Source: Haemonchus contortus
Lineage: Eukaryota > Nematoda > Chromadorea > Rhabditida > Trichostrongylidae
Direction of reading: 5' to 3'
Assembly: GCA_000469685.2 (NCBI GenBank)
Contig: LS997566.1
Coordinates: 44,565,442 to 44,629,441, forward strand
DNA: 64,000 bases
In this document: one piece after another, positions 1 through 11,300 of the stretch
Layout: every line of letters starts with the position of its first letter
How positions within the stretch are numbered: the first letter of the stretch is position 1
Made by a program: the position numbers and the translations under genes
Notes under the pieces: generated by a model
Database searches by the model: none
Told to the model about the DNA's origin: nothing
The model's input: only the letters and a program-made list of their open reading frames with translations

Positions 1-3000
1 AGCTTCTTAAGAATGCATGTTATGAATCCATCGTATATATAAGAAAAACTAGTGGACGATTCACTGGTAACGTCTTTTCTTTGGAAACCATTCAGAAGCC
101 ATAAACCGTCAGTCGTATCCTCGAACTTTGGACGGTTTTTCTGGGTGTCGACTCTTTGCAATGGATCTCTAAAGAGCTGATGTTCTTGTTCGTTCTTTCG
201 AGCGTTACGGATCCTTATGGACCGGCTTTGGCCGTCTTGTAAAAGCTATACTCCCATGACTTTTTTCTGTAACTAGTGAAACTGGTGGCTAGTTTCCTTT
301 GTGCGTCTTCTGTTTCTTTCAGCTTCCAAATCGATCATGGCGACGCTACAAAGGAATCATTTCTTCCAGAAAATTGTCTTTTTGCCTCCTCTGCCTCCTT
401 CTTAATCGTCCAGTCAGGGAACAGGAACCAAGGTCTCCCTTGCCATGGTCACAGTGGGCTTTAGGACTTTCCAAGGCGTCTTTATGCTGCCGATGGCTGT
501 TCCCGGGGCTATCCCCTCTTGTCGTATTCATCGGCGATCATTCACTTACTATTATTTCCCACCGCTCGAGAGGCACTGGCTTTTCACTGAGCCTCACTGG
601 CTCCATTAGACCAGAATACTCGAGCATGATCGTGCAAAAAAATCCCTGACGGCTCTTTCACCACATCGTCCGGGATTGAGGCGCTTAATTGAGCCATTAG
701 GCCTTGGTCCACGCTCTTGAGCCATCAAAATCCTCCTCGGCACTCGGCGATGAGCCGGTTGAGCTCCGGTTTCGCTAGCCGTAATCGGAGCTTTTTCTAC
801 TTACACCCGACCGTGTTTTTCTGAAACACTTTCTGCCAGTTTACGGCGTTAATATTCTTGTACCTAACCGGGTTTTTAGTCAGTCATAAACCTAAATGCC
901 CAGTTTACAACGACAGCAAAGTTAGGGGCTTTTCAGTTAATGATTCGTCTCGTCATTGCTATCTCCCTGTGTCCTTTAGGTACAACCAAAACCCAAGAAG
1001 GCAACCACCTCCCCAGTCAGCAGGGCGGTTTCCATGACTTTTTCGAAGAATCATTTTGCATGTCTTTGGCCATTTGTTGCACTAACTCCCACAGGGTCGA
1101 TGGTGAATTTGTCTCTTGGGAGGCCATTGAGTGATGCACCAAATGAAACCACTGAAGTCATGGTCTTTTCGAAAAAATCATGAAATGTTCCCTTATGTCA
1201 GTTGCGAGCTGACAGTTTGGTGAAGAAACTTTCGATCAAAACTCAGCGAATCGCGGTTTGTCCTGTTCCCAAGCTGCTTTCCTAAGCCGCAGTGGTTTCT
1301 CCCCTAGTCCTATGACAGATCCTCTGAACAACGGTATTTCAAATGAGACATGCCCCCGATCCATTATGTGCCTCTTTCAAATGTCCTGCCATCTTCAACG
1401 GGGCTTTTTTGCCAATTACCAAACGGCGAAACCAATGGGCGGTGACCAATGTGGAATCGTCCTCGTCGGTCTTCCGGGTGCGCTTTTCGATTAACCGCTA
1501 TTTGCAGCCGTCCAGACCTTTGCTCGAGTATTTTCAGTTCGTTTTTTAGTTTTTTTTTAAGTATTTGTTTAGCTATCAACAATTTTGAACGGCAAATCGA
1601 CTATGTCTCGATTTATGAGTCTCTCTTACTAGTTCTAAGAAAAACTGGCCACTTTTCTGAAGATTAGATAGTACTCTCACTTAGAAACTCAGTTCACGAA
1701 CGAGTTGGATCCGTACCGGAAGTTGGCCATCAGAGAGGAGAGGGCGGTGGGTAAGGGCAATGTGGGACGTTGTCATGACATCGAAAAACGGTCTGAAAAA
1801 GAGCCATTTGGGTCATCAAAGGCACGATTCACGACTAAATTGTTTCAGAGATTCCTGTCTAGGATGAAACTGCGACTCCCAAGGATAGGGACACTGTCGG
1901 ATCGAAAAACGGCTCAAATAGGGCGTAATAAGAGCCCTAAACCGGCTTAGCCAACGACCATACACAAAGCGGACAAGTTCTTAAGCATCGTGAAAGCTGT
2001 AGAGCTTGCACCATTCGCATCAGGACCCACGCCTTGCACGCAGGCAGCTTACTGCAGCCAGGCCTATGCGGTTGCGCGCACATTTGAACAGCTCGTTCAA
2101 ATAACCCTTCCATGCAACTTCTGCCCTCACACTCTCGCCCAACCTGGAATATTTTCGTATAACCTTTTTTAGTATCTGATGGTACTGGCTTTACTTGTAC
2201 TTCATCTTTTGAAAGTGATATTTCTAGCTTTCTGGCTCGTAACAAAACTCTACCTAGTCTCCCCTCACAGTTGGTCCCGTTCCTTAACTGAATTTGATCT
2301 TACGTAGGGGCGACATATTCCATTTCTCTTCTGAGAAGAGTTGGGAGCAGAAGTAAAACTTACCCCTTCTTTACCCAAGACTTGTTTACCAAATTATCAG
2401 CCAGCTCTCCCAAAAAAGCCATCTTTTTCTAAGAGATTCAATTACTTAGAAGGAGCCTAGGATGGAATTATTAAGCACTCTGCCTGGCCTATTGTTTTGC
2501 TTGTTCCATTTCGAGCCTTTTTCACCTTGTGACGCATTCCATGATGTTTGGTCAACTCCGTAGTATTCCAATTTCAATGACAACTGAGCCATAATCCCAT
2601 CCATGGCCCAGGCGCCGCACCCATCTAACTCTTGGTATCCTCAACGGCAGTCGGTGAATTTGAAAGAATAGCTCCAGCACCTTTTCAGCAGTCATTTTCA
2701 CTTAGTAGCCCATCAAATCATAAAATTTCCGCTGTTGGTCTTTTATGTCCGTCAAATGGCTGTCAGCTTATGGCTTTCCCATGCATAACCGACATATACG
2801 ATTCTGAATCAGTCAGTCGACAGCCGTCATGTCTGCTTGGATTTTCTTAGCCGGCTTGAAGGCATTCAAGCAAATCAGCGACTTTTGTCTTTCTTCAGAC
2901 TTGTTTCAGTGCCGTCGAAGCTTCTAAGACAAGCTGCTGCTTAAGCGGGTATGGCTACGGTCAGTGACTTTTGGTTCGAATGTTCGAATTCTCCTGATCC

Positions 3001-4140
3001 CAACTACGCTCTAAGGATGTATAAGCTTCAAGGTTGGTAGGGGACCTAGACCAGTACTCGATCCAGCTATTCTTCGTGGGTCACTACTCTTCACCAGAAT
3101 CAAATGCTCTCTTTGATCGTAACCAATATTTGAATTGATTTTTTATTTTATACATGACTTATTACCCCTCCTATCTAGGTGGATTCCTACATTGAAGTTC
3201 CTCCACGACTTTTCCGGGCTTTATTGGTCCAGGACCATTATACCGTGACGACAGGGTACATAGTACGTGAATGAAATGAAATATAATGAGGGTGGGAAGA
3301 AAGAGGGTGGCATCTGAGTCAAGCCCCTAAGTAAAACATCCTGAAGACAAAGCTGAAACCTGAGACGAAAGAAAGTCTAGGCAGCAGCGAAGGCAAAGCC
3401 TTGCTTGCCCGAGGCTCACTTAGGCTCCGACTCCGGATGGACAGCCGTCGCTCAGGTTGATTCCTTCCCTCGACTAAAAGCATAGCGAGCACGACATCAG
3501 ACCTCTCTTGCTTGAACGATTTCATCTCGCCCCAGTCACTTTATGGGACGAAAGCAATGATTCACCCAGTTACCATTCATCATGAATTGACGAATTTCGT
3601 AAGCAGCAGCGCTTTCTTTACCCTGCCAGCATTTATCTGAAAAAAAGACACATTTCTAGTGTTCTTTGTTGTTGATCAATCCCACCATTTCTAAAAGGCA
3701 CAGTTCACTATAAAAATGGGGTATCTGGGATTTCTCCCCGACCAAGCGCCCGAACGCGCTAGGCCAGTTGCAACAACTTCCAGAAACACGGACGCCAAAA
3801 TATCCCAGTAAAGAAACCTACCTTGTGCGGTTCCACCTTTACCGTCCCACTTGATTTTGTGAACATTAGGGGACCAATGAGACACACCATTGACTGTCAT
3901 TCGGAAGTCAGAAGAAGATCGAGATCTAATGAAGCTAGACGGTTCTCTCATCTCTCATCATCTCTATGAAACCTAAAATTTTCCGACCCAAATGGGTTAG
4001 GTGTGGAAACCAAAGCAAATCTACAAAGTTCACTAGTAATTTTTTTTGTTCAAATCCGATTTTTATTCATTTTGTGTCGTCTCCCACGACAGGATTAATA
4101 CAACAGTTGCGATGACAGAGACACTGACGTAATCCATTTA
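1..4140. other. No supported gene; pyrimidine-rich non-coding DNA
   Basis: Short open frames occur on both strands, but none shows a recognisable domain or a phase-consistent exon chain. The plus strand is pyrimidine-rich over much of the first 3.2 kb. Variants of GAGCC/GGCTC-containing phrases recur (for example near 650-760 and 1,790-1,950), which suggests an old degenerate repeat. I see nothing further that can be named. Confidence 0.5.
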
Positions 4141-4156
4141 CAAGTATATGAGTCCG

Positions 4157-4225
4157 AACCAGGGGTGTGGTGCATTAGGAATGAAGTGGTCGCGTCGCGG
4201 TGAGAGGGGCGTCGCGCGCGAAGGA
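4157..4225 (+). repeat. GC-rich repeat core shared with the 12.2 kb MITE
   Basis: About 68 bp starting GGGGTGTGGTGCATTAGGAA and running to the CGCGCGAAGGAATG end are nearly identical to the interior of the MITE at 12,216-12,345. The terminal inverted repeats of that MITE are not visible here, so this is a decayed copy or a related element with different ends. GC-rich sequence of similar character continues to about 4,520 and may belong to the same insertion. Confidence 0.6.
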
Positions 4226-4894
4226 ATGTCGCAGGATGCAGCAGTAGGTAAGAAATATAAGAACAAAAGTACTAATAGTAGAATTATGCATAAAATAATA
4301 TCGCATATTGATCTATATTATTATATTGAGCTGTATGTAGAACGCTAGAGTTGTAACAACGGGGAATGAGTTGTCCGCGACAACCGCGTGCGGCGGATCG
4401 ATTACCCAAAATCGTTCCTAACGCCCGTCTCCCCCGAACCAGTGGTAATGTCCCGAGGTATCGCCCAAGTCACGTGCTACCCTTATGTTCGGCGTTCAGC
4501 GATAGGTTTGGCACCGCTTGTTAGCATTCATGAGCCGTCACTCTTCATTTTTCAGTAATCGTAAATCTACTTACTCCCTTCCATAGTTTTAACAAAAGAA
4601 TTTTACAGCCATAATGAACTACGAAGGGTTGCTCGTTCTTCTCTCGGTGTTCTTTAACTGGTACATCCGCTTCCACTGCAACAATGTTGTCATATTTGCT
4701 TTTCTGCTCTTTGATGTTTGTTTTTTTTTCATTTAAAATGCAACAGTTTACATCTCCGTCACATGAGATGCTTCAAGTAGTAAATATAAATTTAAATGCA
4801 AATATACTTTGGTGAACCGCTTTCGAATCGTCCGAAAACTGAGGCCTGAACTTTCTTTGATCAGGATCAGTCTCAAATGTTTTTGGGTTCTGAG

Positions 4895-4935
4895 CTCTGA
4901 TGAAGGCGACTGGCCGAAACGTTAGCCTAATAAAA
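4895..4935 (+). ncRNA. Hammerhead-like motif in a Penelope-like element 3' end remnant
   Basis: The segment carries CTGATGA (4,897-4,903), a small stem GGC-gactg-GCC, then GAAAC (4,916-4,920) and GTTAGCCTAATAAA. The same arrangement occurs after the stop codons of both Penelope-like copies at 15.0 and 19.6 kb, but there the first core reads CTGAAGA. CUGAUGA - helix II - GAAA is the hammerhead catalytic core, and hammerhead motifs are known from the terminal repeats of Penelope-like elements. No reverse-transcriptase sequence remains next to this copy, so it is probably an extremely 5'-truncated insertion. Helix I and helix III are not convincing by eye. Confidence 0.45.
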
Positions 4936-5318
4936 ATTGTGAAATCTTGGCTGATGTTTCAGAGGAGAACACACAAGAAAAAGGCAAAAAACTGTTTGAT
5001 TAACCTTTTGAACCTTACCAATTGGTCGATGAGAGGCACTTTCACAAAGTACATCTAATCTCCCAAAGCTCGTCACATCATCGTCACCGTCACCAACGAG
5101 AGGACATTGTTTTCACAACCACTTTCTTTTACAGCGCGCCTGTTTCATTCTGACATTCTGCTGATTCCTATGTTGTTTTTTGAGACACAGCATGTAATCG
5201 ATTGAATTGAGTAAACTTCTCTTTCATCATCATTTTCTTTAACGATCACATCTTTGCCGTCCTATCGCTTTCCCATGAACTTTTTCTTTTTTTTTTTCAA
5301 CTTGCAGCTTTTTCAGGT

Positions 5319-8300
5319 ATGAACCAATTAGCTGTTTTGCTATGTATCGTTGTGGCACAATGTGTAGCTAAGAAAAATGTGACAACAGATGTGGTGAGTT
5401 AGTCATATTGTGAAGTGAGACATTAGGTTCGAGAAAAATTTGAAAGAAACGATTCGGTGAGCGTCACTTATTGCACTTTTGAAATCATCTTTGCTCTGGG
5501 TATTTTCAAGTTCATTGAGCATGTGCGAAGAACAGGGGGGGGAACGTTTATAGCTTGTAATTGCTGCTTTACTCTGAAACGACTCTATTCATAACAATGC
5601 AAAATGTGCAGACTTAGGAATGGGTCCGCTTTCCGCGCTGTTCAGTCCCATGCATATATTTGGTTGGTGAATAATTATCGACCTCATTTTTAGGAGTATT
5701 TTTATTTATTAGGGGGGGGGTGGGGAAGGTGTAGTGGCAAGTGGCGCACTATCACACATGCATGGCGACGGGTTCAGATCCCGGATCAATATTCGCCCAA
5801 GCCAACTAAGTCTTCCATCCCTCCGGGGTCGGTTAGTTGGTACCAGATTCGTGTGGGGGATAGAAGCACTGACTTCTACAGCGGCTGACCACTGCAAGTC
5901 ATTGAATAGGTCACACGCACATTCAAATCGCCACTACGATTTCGAGTGGAAGTTGAATGATAGGGCGCATCCCTGAAGCCGACTGATCGACGCAATTGGG
6001 CTATCCTTCTCGCCCTTCCTTTTTGATGATAAAAATTCTCATTCACTTCACCTACCGTTAGAGACAATACCCGTCTCTAATAAACCTAAAAGAACGCCTG
6101 TTGAAATTTCTAACACTTTCGTCATACTACACTTTACACTACGAGGGAAGATGGACGGCAGCAAAGTGTTTACAGTCATTCCCAGTCATAGTAACCATTT
6201 CTTCGGCGAAAAACAACCAGTGGCAGACATCATAGATGATGGTCTGCATGGTTGAAATCAGATGAAACCAGTTTGGACAACAATCCATACAGGAAAGGGT
6301 CATTCATCAGATTTCGACGATCTGGGAATTATGGAACTCGTGGATGAGGACGAAAGCATATGACCACAGGGATACTATGACGCCAACTGATCAACGGCTG
6401 TCCATCGTCTAGAAAAGCTTATTAAAGCGCCAAAATTGGCTGAACAGGTCTACAACGGACTCTTCGACAGCAATAAAGCCGACTGAGTCCTAATTTCTAC
6501 GTCATTGTTGCAGTAGGACAACTCCCATGCCAAGCGGTCCATGAACAGACCCCCGATCCTGAAGGGTTTCCTCACTGGTGGTGGAAACGTCTTCGTTTTG
6601 GCTAGTGGAACAACGAAAGGAGATAATTCTGTCCATTGGGTAGTGTGGTATGGCGGTAGTGGGACAGAAATGAAATCATCGATTACCGAAAAGTGCCGTT
6701 CTTCAGACAAAATGGGCAGACAGCAATATCGGTGTTTATCCGGTTCAGCTGATCGCCTCCACGCTGCAATTTTCTTGAAAGGGCCGCAGAAGAACATAGG
6801 AATTGCCTTTCATCACGACAATGCACATCCTAACACTGAACGTCGTGTTGTCGAATTCATTGCTAATAAGTCATGGGAGCTGCTTGCTCATCCTCCATGC
6901 ATTCCCGCAGAAGAGTATACAAACTAGAATACCAATCGCTAGCTGAAAAATCGGCAAGCGAACAGAGGTTATAAGGAGTTTGACGAACGACTTCAAAACC
7001 TGGATTGCCTTCAAAAACAGAACCTTTTTGCTCGACTGTTGGGATCGACTGTTTGCTAATCAAATGGGAAGTATTTATTGAAGTAGGCAGTGTTTATACT
7101 CCGCGATTAATGGTTAAACACATCTGCGCCTTTGTGCCGCTGCTCCTTCCTTCACCGTTGAAGGCTTTCGATAGCAAGAAGGAACATGAATGAAATCCGA
7201 ACCCAGGCACCTCTACAGAGGTTAAATGCTGGCCCTTTTCCAAACACGTTTTTTTCTGTTCCATTAGGGGTCGAAGGAACATTTCCATTTTTTCTCTCTG
7301 AGTTTCTATCAAAAAGTAAAGGTGCAGGGAAGTGCTTAGGGCCCTATGCCATCACTGCTGAGGCTATGTGGTTTAATCGACTCATACCGTACCCCTTCAC
7401 CAATATGTTACTCAATAATGTTCGATCGAGGGCATTCAGGCTTATTTCAGGTAACGTCCACCATTAACGAACAAAACATCACAGGCCCCATTTGAACACT
7501 ACGGGTGGCGGTACTTCTCCCCGAAGACCCACCGCAAGCGGCAGTGGTTCCGCGGCCGTTATCTTATCCTTTGACTGGGAATTCAAACCTCTCCCATTGA
7601 AGCGCGAGTGCGCGTCGGGTACGGCACGACGGAGAAGTACCACACCCGAACACTAGCAAACATTATCGGTGAGAAGGTCAGATGTTCTGAGTATGGCGTG
7701 CCGACCCTGTTAATACCCACAAACCCTTGCCTGCTAACGCCTTACTCTCGGGTGGGATCTGGGACCCTAACGGCGTGTCGGACCTGATTGTGCACGGTCG
7801 CGCTTATGAAGGGGAATATTCGAATTTTCGGTGGAAGAATACTGTAATCGGCACCACTACAGCTTGTCGTTGGAGAAAAGGGTAAAAGTACCTCCATCCT
7901 TCACTCTAAGCAGTTTAATCACTAGTGATTTTCATAAACCAGAACCCCTCCAAGCATATTCGATACAAATAGCATTAATTACCTTCTAGATCTGAAGACT
8001 CCATTCATCTTTTCAGCCATTGTTCTGTGAGGAGTATGCCAATTGTCTGGCAAAAGCCAATCAGAAATCGGCCGAATGTCTCGAGGAGAACACCACTGCG
8101 ATAATCCAAAACGGCAGGAAACGATGTGCAGGTGCTGCCGACCTCCATGCTCAACTACAAGCGCTTTACGATGAGGTACTAACTTCTGTTTATATCATTC
8201 ATTGTTGTTCTGGAGAATTTCATATACAATTACTACCTACCTTCGCGATTGCGTACAAAGGCTTTGCGGGCACCCTGTCCGAAAAACAGTTACGAAATAG

Positions 8301-11300
8301 GCCGTTAGAAACCCGCGGAGCAAAGCTTTCTTGCCCTTTAGAAGAGTTTGAAGCTATAGAAGTTTTCAGACTTCTCACTCAAGCATGCTGCTCCACCCCA
8401 ACGCGCCGTTTTCAGCCCGTCGTGGGAATGTGCGCGACTTTCCCACCTAAAAACTACTCGATGATCCCGTCCAATGGAAATCATTTCGTGAATTTTTGGT
8501 CGCATTAGTCGAGGGGCGAGGCCCTTGCAGTAGGCTGGCACTTTACAAACAAATCCAGTGATTTTCCTAAAAACTCATCCAACGGCGATGACAAACGGAC
8601 GTTTCAGAGAAGAAATTGAAAAATAATGAGAGGCAACTTACATAAGACCGCCTTTTGGTGAACGACTGAGCCAACTCAGCAAGCGAACCCAACAGCATTC
8701 TCGGAAGCGCATCCCGGTCGTGACCATTGAGAGTGGAAATAAATGTAGGTGCCGTAGTATAGGCCCACTAACTGAAGAATAAAAAAAACGCCGAGAACCA
8801 GCGGGTGCGCTCCGTTGCGCGCATCCGTCAAAACTAGGCCACGCCGCAGCCGTCCCATGCGGCGAGTCCGCTCGCGATACTTGACGGACGTCGCAGTTCC
8901 CAGTGGTGCATACAATTTGCGTTTGGACAACTGCAGTCAGCTGAAAAGGTAGATAACACGGACAGATGCAAATTCTTTGCTCCACTGACACTTGGTGGTA
9001 CTGGAATGTCCCCTCGAGGCCTCAGTGGGGTGCGCGCGCAGAAAGCGGGCGGGGTGACCTATTTTCGACGGACGCGCGCAACGGGCGTTCTCCAGAACCA
9101 GCAGGACGTGAGGGACAGGGAAAGGAAGAAGACGGAGATGCTATTCCAAGATAAATCGTTGCTTTAAGCTCTAATGGAATCTTAGGGATACGCTGACTTC
9201 GCTTCCAAAAACGCATGTACACCCGAACAGTCTTTTCTGGAAGAGTATCAATCCCTTTTTAACGCTCATTTCACCGTTCCCAAGTCCTCAACATATCTTT
9301 CACCCGAACACCTTCCGATATGCAAAACCTGACTTAAAATGGGGATTGCCCCTAGGATAACCTGAGGAAAGATAGCCCTCTTGGCCTAATATTTAGCGAA
9401 AAAGTCCAAAGTAATCTTTGTTCATGAATTAGAAGTCATGAAAAGGTCTGATAATGGTGCAATTGTAGAGAAACGCGGAAGTGGAGACGTGTGTCCGTGA
9501 GCAAGCCGAAAGCGAATCCGTATTCTCTCAACGGAAAATTGACAAGTGCAAATTGGCTCTCAAAAAGGTGAGATCACTCCTTTTATTTCCAAGAAAACCA
9601 TCCTCGATTCGATTTATCATAGATTATAATCAGCCATTTGGCTGCTATATGCCTAGAAAAATCGATTTACCACTCGGAGTTTTGGGACTTTTTCTACTGA
9701 ATGGGCCAAAAGAAATTGGAAAGTAGCCAGTTAGAAACTGTTCTTTTTTGAAAGTCAAGCCCGCTAACCTCCTTTATTAGTTGTTCCAGCCTTTACTCCA
9801 TTGTCGTCCTCGCAGGTGTCTGCGATAGAGTTCCGTTACGCTAAAACAAGTGCTTAAGGTTATTCACCAAGACATAATAACATGGTAGACTACCATTTCA
9901 AGTCATGCCTTCAAAAGGGTTCCAGGAAAGGAGTAGCTTGGGCAGTAACCCATTGAGATTTGGGTAGAGGTTCAGAACACTCGAGACCGTAACTTTTACA
10001 TAACTGTATGTAGCTCAGGAGAAACCCTTCCTCTTCTTTTTATACGTCTTCCCGTCCTTACAGGGCTCCCGTCTGAAAGATTGACTCCGACCGATTCACT
10101 TGCACCACACCTCATATGAATAAATTTCGCCGATTCCCTTTCTTTCCTCTAAAAATTATTCTACTCTCACATTGACCTATCTTCGAATGTAAAGAAAGAG
10201 TTATTAAAATTTCAGTCGAAACGCTCAGTTGATCCATTGGAGCGCAGAATGAAGCGTAAAGACAGAACGAAGGAACGAAAGGAGAAGCCGAAAAGTTGCT
10301 CGAAAGAAGCGAAAAAAATGCGCATGCAATGTGCAAAGATTGCGAAGTGTTGTAGTGCGGTGAAAAGGTGAGCGCCTGTGGCAGCTATCTACTCTTTTCC
10401 CATTTCAACAACAAAAAAAATGAAAATCTCATTTTCCAGCTGCCAAGATAGTGCTGTACAGAAGAAAGAAATACTTGAAAAGAAAAAGCAGTTGAAAGGG
10501 CTTTATCATGCCTGCCATGCCGATATACTAAAGGTTCGTTCCATTTCAAGAGAAACGCTTTGCTTTCAAGAGAATAGGCTTCGGATTTCTATAGTATCGT
10601 GGGTATATAGAAATCAATCAGTTTATACTTGTCCCACACACTTACTACTCTTTCGCGGACGGACTTCCGGGGTAATCTTATCGGATAAGGAAACATAGAA
10701 CTCCAATTTTCCTTCACCCGATGAGGTTCTGAATAAAAAAACAGCTCAAAGCTTCGCGATTCCATACATTCGTGAAATCCTAACTTTTGTTGAAATACCT
10801 TCCTATCCGGGACCCCAGGCCCTCTAACACTAGGCGAATGAGCGTACATTAGAGGATAGTGAAGTATGAAGGGCAAAATTTTTGGCGTTAATCAATCCCG
10901 TCTGAGGAATGCACCCCCGCACTCGACTTCCATTCAGAATCGTAGTGGGCGGCCTATACAATGGCTTGCGATGGCTAGCCGATGTACAAGTCAGTGCTTA
11001 TATCCTTCTAGACGAGTCTGGTACCAATCAAACGACCCCAGAGGGACGGAAGGCTCGATGGCCTTGGTGGATACCGATCAGGATTCGAACCCGCGACCAT
11101 GCGTGTATGGAGGGCGTCACTTGCCACCACACCACCTCCGCCCAAGAACCTAAGAAAGAACCTAAGTAAGCTTCCACAAAATTGTAATGGATCCTGTGGA
11201 ATGTGAACTTTTTTGGTAGCATTGTACGCTTGGGCGGAGGTGGTGTGGTGGCAAGTGACGCCCTCCACACCACCTCCGCCCGAGCGTACAATACTACCAA

